From contig JADLHS010000021.1 of NCBI GenBank assembly GCA_020848635.1, positions 1-49,701 of the forward strand: 49,701 nt of DNA, given 5' to 3'. The notes beneath the pieces were generated by a model. It saw only the letters and a program-made list of their open reading frames with translations. It searched no databases and was not told the origin of the DNA. The translations under genes were made by a program, and so were the position numbers. Shown here one piece after another: positions 1-6,694 of the stretch. The number at the start of each line of letters is the position of its first letter. Position 1 is the first letter of the stretch. The stretch is from Limisphaerales bacterium. Its GTDB lineage: Bacteria; Verrucomicrobiota; Verrucomicrobiia; Limisphaerales; JADLHS01.

Positions 1-9
1 GGAAGAAAT

Positions 10-88
10 GGTCGGAGCGACAGGATTCGAACCTGCGACTTCGTGGACCCAAACCACGCGCTCTAGCCAGGCTGAGCTACGCTCCGAC
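10..88 (-). tRNA. tRNA-Pro (anticodon TGG)
   Basis: The minus strand folds as a full cloverleaf. The 7-bp acceptor stem GTCGGAG/CTCCGAC pairs 88-82 with 17-11, a T-arm GGTTCGAATCC is present, and a 5-bp anticodon stem CGTGG/CCACG closes the loop TTTGGGT. This gives anticodon TGG, which reads proline CCA and by wobble other CCN codons. The 3' CCA is not encoded (the genome reads ATT after the discriminator), so CCA would be added by a nucleotidyltransferase. It is transcribed away from ispH. Confidence 0.95.
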
Positions 89-220
89 AACGCCGGTATC
101 ATCCCATGAAATCTTCGGCGCGCAATAATTTTCAGCTCGAAGCCACGAGTCTGGTTTTGGAAAGCCAGGCCCCACGCTACGGTTGCGGTAACGCGGGTTC
201 GGCGTCCAAACGGGTGGCTT

Positions 221-253
221 TCTGCTCGACGAGCAGACCGGGGCGGCTAAAAT
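221..253 (+). promoter_or_regulatory. candidate ispH promoter with inverted repeat
   Basis: A perfect inverted repeat TCTGCTCGACGAGCAGA (8-nt arms around one A) lies at 221-237, and a -10-like TAAAAT lies at 248-253, 9 nt before the ispH start. The -35 position 17 nt upstream of the hexamer (225-230) falls inside the repeat, so a dimeric regulator bound there could block or help polymerase. No -35 consensus is obvious. Both elements are inferred from sequence alone. Confidence 0.3.
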
Positions 254-262
254 AGTCTCGCT

Positions 263-1489
263 ATGTCAACTCACGCTCCTGCGGCACCCCAAAAGATCAA
301 CCTCCGCCGGCCCGAAATCATGGAGGCTGTCCAAGCCCAGGTGCTGTCGCATTATCGGAGCGAACTGGTCGAGCGGATTCGCGCCAACGGGGGCGTGCTC
401 TCCGCCGGCGACTTGACGATCAAGCTCGCGAAGGAATTTGGCTTTTGCTACGGCGTCGAGCGGGCAATCGATCTGGCCTACGCGGCGCGGAAGTCGTTCC
501 CGCCGGAGAAACCCATCTTCCTGCTCGGCGAGATCATTCACAATCCCGAGGTAAACGACCAGATCCGCAATCTCGGCATCATCACCATTCCCAACAAGCC
601 GACGGATGAGGAAATCGGCCAGTTGCGACCGGAGGATGTGGTGATCATTCCCGCATTCGGCACGGAGGTCGCCACCCGCCGGAAGCTGGAAGAGAAGGGA
701 TGCATCCTGGTGGATACAACGTGCGGCGACGTCATGAGCGTTTGGAAGCGCGTTCGTCAGTATTCCAAGGAATCCGTGACCAGCATCATTCATGGCAAGG
801 CTAAACACGAGGAAACCAAGGCCACGACTTCGCAAGCGACCGCCTACGGTACGGGCCACTACTTGGTGGTCTTCACCCTGAATGAAACCAAATACGTTTG
901 CGATTATATTTTGAAGGGCGGAAACAAACAGGAATTTCTCGAAAAGTTCAAGGGGGCGTACTCCAATGACTTTGATCCTGAAATTCACCTGCAAGCGGTG
1001 GGCGTAGCCAATCAGACCACCATGTTGCGCGGTGAAACCGAGGAGGTGCAACGCCAGCTCAAAGCCACGATGATTCAGAAATATGGCGCGGCGGAGATTG
1101 ACCGGCATTTTCGTTTCTTCGACACGATTTGCGGCGCGACGCAGGACCGGCAGGACGCGCTCCAGAAACTGCTCGCCCAGCCGCTTGACTTGCTGATCGT
1201 GATCGGTGGCTACAATTCCTCGAACACCTCGCATCTCGCGGAAATGGGTGAAGCCAAGCTGCCCACGTACTTCATCAAGAACGCCGCCAAAATGCAGTCG
1301 GACAAATTCATCGTCCATTACAACCAGCACCAACTCCAGGAGGTCGAAACCCGCGACTGGCTGCCCGCCGGCCAGATCACCGTTGGGATCACCGCGGGGG
1401 CCAGTTGCCCGAACAACCTGATCGAAGACACGATCCGCCGCCTGTTCGATTTGCGGGGCATTTCAGTTCAGTCGCTGCTGGCGAACTAA
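263..1489 (+). CDS. ispH: 4-hydroxy-3-methylbut-2-enyl diphosphate reductase, long plant/cyanobacterial type
   Basis: Last enzyme of the MEP isoprenoid pathway; it reduces HMBPP to IPP and DMAPP with a [4Fe-4S] cluster in the cytosol. The three expected cluster cysteines are visible at C62 (GFCYGVERA), C154 (DTTCGDV) and C290 (DTICGATQDRQ). The HGKAKHEET stretch near residue 178 matches the plant/cyanobacterial form. At 408 aa it is about 90 residues longer than the E. coli enzyme, from an N-terminal extension of about 50 residues and an internal insertion, as in the plastid-type branch. The ATG at 263 is the first in frame; no clear ribosome binding site precedes it. The next gene follows after 38 bp. 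Confidence 0.95.
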   Translation: MSTHAPAAPQKINLRRPEIMEAVQAQVLSHYRSELVERIRANGGVLSAGDLTIKLAKEFGFCYGVERAIDLAYAARKSFPPEKPIFLLGEIIHNPEVNDQIRNLGIITIPNKPTDEEIGQLRPEDVVIIPAFGTEVATRRKLEEKGCILVDTTCGDVMSVWKRVRQYSKESVTSIIHGKAKHEETKATTSQATAYGTGHYLVVFTLNETKYVCDYILKGGNKQEFLEKFKGAYSNDFDPEIHLQAVGVANQTTMLRGETEEVQRQLKATMIQKYGAAEIDRHFRFFDTICGATQDRQDALQKLLAQPLDLLIVIGGYNSSNTSHLAEMGEAKLPTYFIKNAAKMQSDKFIVHYNQHQLQEVETRDWLPAGQITVGITAGASCPNNLIEDTIRRLFDLRGISVQSLLAN

Positions 1490-1527
1490 CCTTTGCCACC
1501 GGGCCGCCCGGAGCGCCGATATCCCCC

Positions 1528-2679
1528 ATGCCTCGCACGCGTCAGGAGCTCGAACAACTCGAACGGCAGTCGCTTGCGCCCTATGCCCAGATGAGCGGGG
1601 AATCCCGCGGGCGAACGCATCCGGAAATCGCGCCCGACTGGCGCACGGAATATCAGCGCGACCGCGACCGGGTCATCCACTCGCGCGCGTTTCGCCGGCT
1701 CGAATACAAGACGCAGGTCTTCCTCAACGGCACCGGCGACCATCTGCGGACGCGGCTCACACACACGATGGAAGTCGCCGCCATCGCCCGCGGCATTGCC
1801 CGCGCGCTCAAGCTCAATGAAGATTTGACCGAATCCATCGCCTTGGCGCACGACCTCGGTCATTCGCCGTTCGGGCATCGCGGTGAACATGTTTTGGATC
1901 GCCTAATGAAGGATCACGGCGGCTTTGAGCACAACCGGCAAAGCTTGCGCGTGGTGGAGGAACTGGAGCAAAAATATCCCGGTTACTCCGGCTTGAACCT
2001 GACGTGGGAGGTCCGCGAAGGCCTGGTCAAGCACTTTGCGGCGCAGGATCATCCTAGCCGGCGGGCCGGTTTTGCCGCGAAACATTCCTCGCTCGAAGCC
2101 CAGGTGGCCAATCTCGCCGACGAAATCACCTATTACAGTCACGACCTGGATGACGGGCTTGATGCCGGCTTGTTAAGCGAAGCCGAGCTGAATCGCAACT
2201 TGACGGTTTGGCGGCAGGCCGCGCGCAAAGTGAACCGCGAGCAGGGCAAACTGCCGGACGAGTGCCGGCGCGCATTCATCATCCGCACGATGATTGACGG
2301 GCAAGTGCGCGATGTGGTGCTGACGACGGAGCGGTTGATTGCCCGCGCCGGCGTTCAAAGTGCCGATGCGGTGCGGTTGCATTCGCGCGCCCTGGTGCAG
2401 TACAGTCCCGCGCGCCGCAAGCTGAACCAGGAGATGCGCAAATATCTCTATCGCAATCTGTATTTCAGCCGGCAGGTGGACGAGGCCAACACGCGCGCCG
2501 TTCGGATTCTGGCGGAGCTATTCAATTACTATCTGGCGCATCCCCGCACCATCGGCGAGCAATCCCGCAAACGCATTCGCGCAGAAGGCCTATACCGCGC
2601 CGCGTGCGATTACATCGCCGGGATGACCGACCGCTATGTCATGCGGGAATATGCGAAGTATTTCGGCGTCAGCGTTTGA
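1528..2679 (+). CDS. dgt: dGTPase-like HD-domain deoxynucleoside triphosphohydrolase
   Basis: HD-superfamily hydrolase expected to cleave dNTPs to deoxynucleoside and triphosphate, so it affects nucleotide pools. The metal motif is intact: R-TRLTHTMEV, then LAHDLGHSPFGHRG (the HD pair), and a later YYSHDLDDGLDAG aspartate. The 383-aa length fits the short dGTPase-like group without the extra E. coli Dgt segments. The frame is open upstream into ispH, so the ATG at 1528 (MPRTRQELEQLERQ) is chosen because it follows the ispH stop by 38 bp and the family N-terminus begins about here. The C-terminus YAKYFGVSV is a usual family end. It faces the carbonic anhydrase gene, 56 bp away. Confidence 0.88.
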   Translation: MPRTRQELEQLERQSLAPYAQMSGESRGRTHPEIAPDWRTEYQRDRDRVIHSRAFRRLEYKTQVFLNGTGDHLRTRLTHTMEVAAIARGIARALKLNEDLTESIALAHDLGHSPFGHRGEHVLDRLMKDHGGFEHNRQSLRVVEELEQKYPGYSGLNLTWEVREGLVKHFAAQDHPSRRAGFAAKHSSLEAQVANLADEITYYSHDLDDGLDAGLLSEAELNRNLTVWRQAARKVNREQGKLPDECRRAFIIRTMIDGQVRDVVLTTERLIARAGVQSADAVRLHSRALVQYSPARRKLNQEMRKYLYRNLYFSRQVDEANTRAVRILAELFNYYLAHPRTIGEQSRKRIRAEGLYRAACDYIAGMTDRYVMREYAKYFGVSV

Positions 2680-2735
2680 GCGGAGTCTGGAATCTTTTCC
2701 GCGCAGTCAAACCGGCCGGGGGAGCAGATGATGAT

Positions 2736-3644
2736 CTACTTCCGTCCGGGGCGAGTTCGGATGGGGGGCGGAATCGGAATTCGCGGGGGCAGCGGCGGGC
2801 GTTTACCCCCCTCGCCGGGCTTCGGCCAATGCTTCTCGGCCAGGTCAAGCACCCGCGTGGCGAGATTGATCGCCTTGGGGGGCGGGGCAAATTCCGTGGG
2901 CGGCGCGGCCGCTGGTTGCATCTTTAGATCCTCAACTTTCCGGGCCAGCCAATCCTCCGCCTTCGTCACGGTTTCCCCAATTTTCGTCTCTGGAAACTTC
3001 ATCTCGCCCATGTTGAAATCCGTGAGCGTCTTCAACTTGTCCACGGTCTCCCCGGCGGATCGGACGACCTCGTTCCATTTGGTGCTCATGGTGGCCCACG
3101 CCTGGTAACCGTTCACCAGCCACTCGAGCCGACCCGTCTGGATGTCGAGCAGCAGTCCGTGCACCGGAATCTTCGGGCCGATGAGCGGACTGGCGCGGAC
3201 AATCTCGCACCCCTTGATGATGTTCTGCCGCTCGCTGCCGAACATCCCGAAATACTCGTTCACATTGTCCGGCAGCAGATGCCGCTCGACGCCGAGGTCT
3301 TTGAGCCGTTCCAGTAATTGCATGGTGCTCGTCTTGCATACCTGACAATCCGTGTGGCCGATGATGGCGATTTCTTCCGCGCCCTTAACCGCACAGGCCA
3401 GGGACAACGAACGCATCGTGCTCGAGACCGGCCCGGTGATGATGTTCCCCGCGTTGCGCAGCCAGATGAATTGATCCTCGGGAATTCCCAGCACCGATGG
3501 GAGGAGCGGGTTTAACCGCACGTCAATGCACGTCAATGCCGCGATGGGCAACGCGTCCGCATACTCCGCCGGACGCAGCCCGGCGCTCGGGTCACCCGCC
3601 GCCGCGCGGTGGTTGGCTTCAATAATGGCTTCAAACAGGTGCAT
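2736..3644 (-). CDS. beta-class carbonic anhydrase with long C-terminal extension
   Basis: Interconverts CO2 and bicarbonate with a zinc ion. The beta-class ligands are present: C39, D41 and R43 in TCIDVR, then H96 and C99 in GHTDC, with the RNAGN motif between them. The catalytic fold ends near residue 185. About 115 further residues follow: a charged helical stretch, then a proline/arginine-rich tail that is not part of the family and has no recognised domain. No signal peptide is seen, so it is probably cytosolic. It is the last gene of the minus-strand envelope operon, 13 bp after the J-domain gene; whether that reflects a shared function is unknown. Confidence 0.9.
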   Translation of the reverse strand: MHLFEAIIEANHRAAAGDPSAGLRPAEYADALPIAALTCIDVRLNPLLPSVLGIPEDQFIWLRNAGNIITGPVSSTMRSLSLACAVKGAEEIAIIGHTDCQVCKTSTMQLLERLKDLGVERHLLPDNVNEYFGMFGSERQNIIKGCEIVRASPLIGPKIPVHGLLLDIQTGRLEWLVNGYQAWATMSTKWNEVVRSAGETVDKLKTLTDFNMGEMKFPETKIGETVTKAEDWLARKVEDLKMQPAAAPPTEFAPPPKAINLATRVLDLAEKHWPKPGEGGKRPPLPPRIPIPPPIRTRPGRK

Positions 3645-3657
3645 AATAGTTACAGGT

Positions 3658-4470
3658 TTAGGTTTGGCTCGGGCTGCGAAGCTCGGTTGTTAACGATTCA
3701 TAGGCGGCGTTCAACGCCTTGGTCCATTCTTCCGCCAGCGACCGTGAATGTTCATCCATGCCGGCGAAAAGATCCGGATGACATTCCTTGATCCGCGTGC
3801 GGTAGGCCGTCTTGATTTGCCCCAGCGAGGCTGCTGGGTGTACCCCGAGAATTTCGGCCGGGCTGAGTTTGTGGGTCTGATCCACGGGGGCGGCCTGCGG
3901 CTCCGGTTCAGGAATTGGAGCCGCGTGTCCCTGGCCCAGCAATGCGCGCAGCTCCAGCCGCAGCGGCGTGGCCAGGATCACGCGTAATCCCTCCGGCTGG
4001 AAGAAGATCACCCTGTCTAGCAGGCGAAGGTCCGTGCTCAGGGTTGACCACTGGACTTCGGGGAAACGCCGTAGCAACTCGTCCCGGGAAGTGGGGATGC
4101 CTTGCCTGGCCAGATAGGCGAGCACGTTGGTACAAGTTTCCAGGTCCAACCGGGCGAAGCGTTGCGCCCTTCGAACGTACGGCCAGCCTTCCAGAATCAG
4201 CCGCGGGCCGATGCTGATATACTCACGCAACAACCACGTGGGAACGAAAGATAGGTCGTCCCGCCGGGCGCGCACGGCGTCGGCGAAAATCAAACCAGTG
4301 ACTATCGTCGCGAGCACCGCACTTCCAGCCGTGATGAAAAAGATGCAGTAGAAAGTCAACCCGAGTACAAACGCGCCGCCAATGAGCGTGGCCGCAGCAT
4401 ACAAGGCCGCCGACCGCATTCCGCGGCGTCTTTTTCGCTCCAGCCAGGTTGTTATCGCGTTCGGCGTCAT
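3658..4470 (-). CDS. membrane-anchored J-domain protein
   Basis: A 270-aa protein with two hydrophobic segments near residues 20-65 (a probable hairpin in the inner membrane), a cytoplasmic middle part (residues 75-175) and a C-terminal J-domain from about residue 204. The J-domain has the HPD signature at 231-233 (KECHPDLFAG), needed to stimulate DnaK ATPase. A proline/alanine linker near 182-198 joins the parts. The first 175 residues resemble the neighbouring 223-aa product, from the N-terminal N-AI-WL-RK pattern to the C-terminal L-ELR-LG stretch, so the two are tandem paralogues and only this one has a J-domain. The role is inferred as a membrane-localised Hsp70 co-chaperone; no named family was recognised for the middle part. 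Confidence 0.75.
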   Translation of the reverse strand: MTPNAITTWLERKRRRGMRSAALYAAATLIGGAFVLGLTFYCIFFITAGSAVLATIVTGLIFADAVRARRDDLSFVPTWLLREYISIGPRLILEGWPYVRRAQRFARLDLETCTNVLAYLARQGIPTSRDELLRRFPEVQWSTLSTDLRLLDRVIFFQPEGLRVILATPLRLELRALLGQGHAAPIPEPEPQAAPVDQTHKLSPAEILGVHPAASLGQIKTAYRTRIKECHPDLFAGMDEHSRSLAEEWTKALNAAYESLTTELRSPSQT

Positions 4471-4482
4471 AAACGGTGCGGA

Positions 4483-5154
4483 TTAATCCAGTCTCAGGCC
4501 AACCAAGTCTTTCCGCAACTCTGCTGTCAGGTTAAGCCCCTGTTCCAGGAATACAACGCCTTCGATGTTGCGAAGCTGACCGAACCATGCCTCCCAGCCG
4601 GCTTCACGCAGTTCCTGATACGGTACCACCATGGGCCGGCGGGCCAGAAACGCCAGCAACTGGCTGCAACCCGCCACATCCATGCGCCGAAGCCGGCTGG
4701 ATTCACGAATCAAAGTCCGGGCGCCGGTCAGCAGGCGCGGTCCGCTCAGAAGAATATCCGCAATCATGTTGGCGGAAGTTCCGGGACAGGAGAGCAGGGC
4801 AGGGATCGCCCCCAGCGATGCATTCAAACCGAAGGCCCGATCAAAATTCTCGCGCGGATAATCGCCCCAGTGCCACGGACTGGTGCAAAAATGTTGCAGG
4901 AACAGGAGCGCAATGAAAATGCCGCTCCCGGCCAGTCGCCATTCATGCGTCAGATGCAATCGTTCGCCAACCGTGAGGTCGGCGAGCGCCGTGACGCCTT
5001 GAAAACCAGCCCAGATGATGGCGTAAGTGAACCAGAAGGTGAGGAACAACACCCCAAGGCCGGCCAGCACCGCGACGATGGCCAGCAAGCTCCGGGAAGT
5101 GGCACCGGATGACTGCTTATGTCGCAACCAAATCTCGATCGCGTTGGAATTCAT
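4483..5154 (-). CDS. membrane protein paralogous to the J-domain neighbour, without J-domain
   Basis: A 223-aa protein that opens MNSNAIEIWLRHK, much like the next gene (MTPNAITTWLERK). It has two or three hydrophobic stretches (about 20-50 and 75-88). The soluble C-terminal part shares with the paralogue a pattern ending in an L-x-ELR stretch, but the protein stops there where the paralogue continues into the J-domain. The internal LRRMDVAGCSQLLAFLARR region aligns with ARLDLETCTNVLAYLARQ of the paralogue. No catalytic motif is visible and the function is unknown. Twelve bp separate it from the paralogue and it is in the same direction, consistent with one transcript. Confidence 0.7.
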   Translation of the reverse strand: MNSNAIEIWLRHKQSSGATSRSLLAIVAVLAGLGVLFLTFWFTYAIIWAGFQGVTALADLTVGERLHLTHEWRLAGSGIFIALLFLQHFCTSPWHWGDYPRENFDRAFGLNASLGAIPALLSCPGTSANMIADILLSGPRLLTGARTLIRESSRLRRMDVAGCSQLLAFLARRPMVVPYQELREAGWEAWFGQLRNIEGVVFLEQGLNLTAELRKDLVGLRLD

Positions 5155-5206
5155 CCGCTTGGCTCTCCCCGCCCCCCGACGAATCGCCCGCGCCCGCGCC
5201 CGGTGG

Positions 5207-5433
5207 TCAGGCCGACTGCTTCCACGGCTGCATCACGGCTGGCTCAAAAGTGAGCGGCGCTTTCGGCATCAAATACCACAGTGCGAGATAAACAAGGATC
5301 CCAGCGAAGGCCGTGAAGATGGTCGCCAGCACCCACACCACCCGCATCCGAGAGACTGACCAGCCCAGATATTCCGCCAGACCGCCACAAAACCGGCGAT
5401 GACTTTGTCTTCCGTTGAGCGCCAGGCTTTCAT
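5207..5433 (-). pseudogene. PspC-domain protein broken by a single-base frameshift
   Basis: Read from ATG at 5433, the product begins MKAWRSTEDKVIAGF, the usual opening of a PspC domain, then shifts frame at the four-base A run (plus strand 5389-5392). One added base restores CGGLAEYLGWSVSRMRVVW followed by a hydrophobic segment (VLATIFTAFAGILVYLALWYLMP) and a stop at 5207, giving 75 aa, the normal size of a short PspC protein. PspC is an inner-membrane partner in phage-shock-type envelope stress. Its start overlaps the stop of the PLDc_N gene by 4 nt (ATGA), so translation is probably coupled. The shift could be real decay, a programmed slip or an assembly error in a homopolymer. Confidence 0.85.
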
Positions 5434-5672
5434 GTGGTGGCTATGGGTGGCCGATTCCCTTTTGGTCGGCCGACGAAGAAATAAATCAGTGCGCCGAGGA
5501 AATGCACCAGCACGATGATCAACACCCACGCCACTTTTTCGCCCTCGCTCGGGCCCTTGTTTTGGGCGGCATGGATCAACATCCAGATCCAAAATGCGAA
5601 CACCGCCAACCCCAGCGGAATGAGGAACAGCAAGAGCAGTGGCAAAAACAGCAGTTCAATGATGCCAAACAT
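5430..5672 (-). CDS. small membrane protein with PLDc_N (cardiolipin synthase N-terminal-like) domain
   Basis: An 80-aa protein with two transmembrane helices (about 5-32 and 48-66) separated by a loop containing EGEKVAWVL, and ending G-ALIYFFVGRPKG. This is the pattern of the PLDc_N domain, found alone or before cardiolipin synthase catalytic parts. It has no phospholipase D HKD motif, so it is not an enzyme itself. A good ribosome binding site AAAGGA lies 6 nt before the ATG. It sits between an 87-aa protein and PspC, a grouping typical of membrane-stress loci. Confidence 0.8.
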   Translation of the reverse strand: MFGIIELLFLPLLLLFLIPLGLAVFAFWIWMLIHAAQNKGPSEGEKVAWVLIIVLVHFLGALIYFFVGRPKGNRPPIATT

Positions 5673-5687
5673 AATTTTCCTTTCGCC

Positions 5688-5951
5688 TTACTTTTCGATG
5701 GCCCGCACGACGGTTTCGACTTCCTCCGGCTTGATAACCCCTTTGGCAACGAGCAGGCGGACCAGTGTCGCCAGATATAACTTCAAATCCCGGTTCTCGC
5801 GTTGCAACCCGGCGATGCTCTTGGCCTGCGTGAGATCAACCTGTTGATTCTCAAGGGACGCGCTCTGCATCTCGGTGACGACCCCTTCCAGATCGCCGAT
5901 GTCGAGTTGTTGGCCCACATTGCCCATCAATAACATTCTGCCCCAGCCCAT
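5688..5951 (-). CDS. small helical protein, unknown function
   Basis: An 87-aa product, MGWGRMLLMGNVGQQLD at the start, then mostly charged helix. Residues 35-60 (SLENQQVDLTQAKSIAGL and on) have coiled-coil character, and the C-terminus is VAKGVIKPEEVETVVRAIEK. A ribosome binding site AAGGAA is well placed before the ATG at 5951. It lies 15 bp before the PLDc_N gene and 12 bp after the zinc-ribbon gene, clearly inside the operon. No family was recognised. Its helical form and company suggest a regulator or adaptor in the membrane-stress system, but that is inference. Confidence 0.7.
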   Translation of the reverse strand: MGWGRMLLMGNVGQQLDIGDLEGVVTEMQSASLENQQVDLTQAKSIAGLQRENRDLKLYLATLVRLLVAKGVIKPEEVETVVRAIEK

Positions 5952-5963
5952 AATCAGTTCCTT

Positions 5964-6338
5964 CTATGTTGCTTTCTTGAATGACTGTTCAAACACTTGT
6001 TCACCACAGAATCCACAAAACCCGGTCGCGACGGTGATCTGCGCCGAGATGGCTTGAAGTCTTTTCTTACAATGCGGGCAAGCCGCACCCTGACATTTCA
6101 AATCAAGAGCCAGCATCCAAACAAAAACCACCCCCAAAGAAATCATCCAAGCTGTGCCGAAAGCGCTCAAGGCATTTATATTCCCGCCTCAATCCAGGTA
6201 GCCGTGTGTCCGGGCGTAATCCACCAGTGCCATGCCGAACAGGCCAGCAACCAAGATTACTGCCATGACCGCAGCTGCTCGTTGCGACGACTTTTCTTTC
6301 TTCCGAATCGCCGCAATTAGCTCTTGCTTGGTGATCAA
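5964..6338 (-). pseudogene. membrane zinc-ribbon protein interrupted by an in-frame TGA
   Basis: Translation starts at TTG 6338, which overlaps the upstream stop (TTGA) and has AAAGGA 7 nt before it. It gives 49 aa (MITKQELIAAIRKKEK, then a hydrophobic helix and DYARTHGYLD) before TGA at 6191-6189. The same frame then runs open for 74 more codons: a second hydrophobic helix and a zinc ribbon with CPHC and CGFC pairs. The joined 124-residue product matches the layout of the upstream 119-aa paralogue end to end: T-K-x-E start, two helices, CPxC and CxxC. So this is one gene split by one stop codon. It may be a nonsense mutation (for example TGG to TGA), readthrough, or two separately translated pieces; TTG 6170 could restart the second. 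Confidence 0.75.
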
Positions 6339-6694
6339 GCGATAATCCTTTCTCCACAGTGACCACAGTTGCTGGTGAGCATGGTGATCCGGCTACTGAT
6401 TGACTTGTCGCACTTGGGGCATTTCATCCCGCCCGGGTTTCGCGCAATTGCGACAAAGGGAAGAAACATTGCCAAGGCCAGCAGACCGAACCCGGCGGGA
6501 ATCCAATGGCGATGCCTTGTTACCAGCGATAGGAAGAAATCTTCCACCGCAGGATTGTTCAATATGGCTTTTCCAAAGCCAGCCACTACGGCAATCGTGC
6601 CCACACTAACAACGAATACCACCCAAAGCCTTCGAGTTTCTCGACGCGCGACTGACTTCTGCAATTGGATGAACTCATCTTTGGTCACAGACAT
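6335..6694 (-). CDS. small membrane protein with C-terminal zinc ribbon
   Basis: A 119-aa protein: a basic N-terminus (MSVTKDEFIQLQKSVARRE), two hydrophobic helices (about 22-45 and 65-83), then a zinc ribbon with CPKC and CGHC pairs near the C-terminus. The ATG at 6694 shares one base with the flotillin stop (TGATG), a classic coupled junction; a GTG lies one codon upstream. The zinc ribbon faces the cytoplasm if the two helices form a hairpin. It is paralogous to the next, TGA-interrupted gene. Function unknown; position right after flotillin suggests a partner or sensor for membrane microdomains. Confidence 0.8.
   Translation of the reverse strand: MSVTKDEFIQLQKSVARRETRRLWVVFVVSVGTIAVVAGFGKAILNNPAVEDFFLSLVTRHRHWIPAGFGLLALAMFLPFVAIARNPGGMKCPKCDKSISSRITMLTSNCGHCGERIIA

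Noticed and set aside
6189-6191. TGA as a selenocysteine codon
   Set aside because: The paralogue has no cysteine at this place, and no SECIS-like hairpin was evident directly after the codon.
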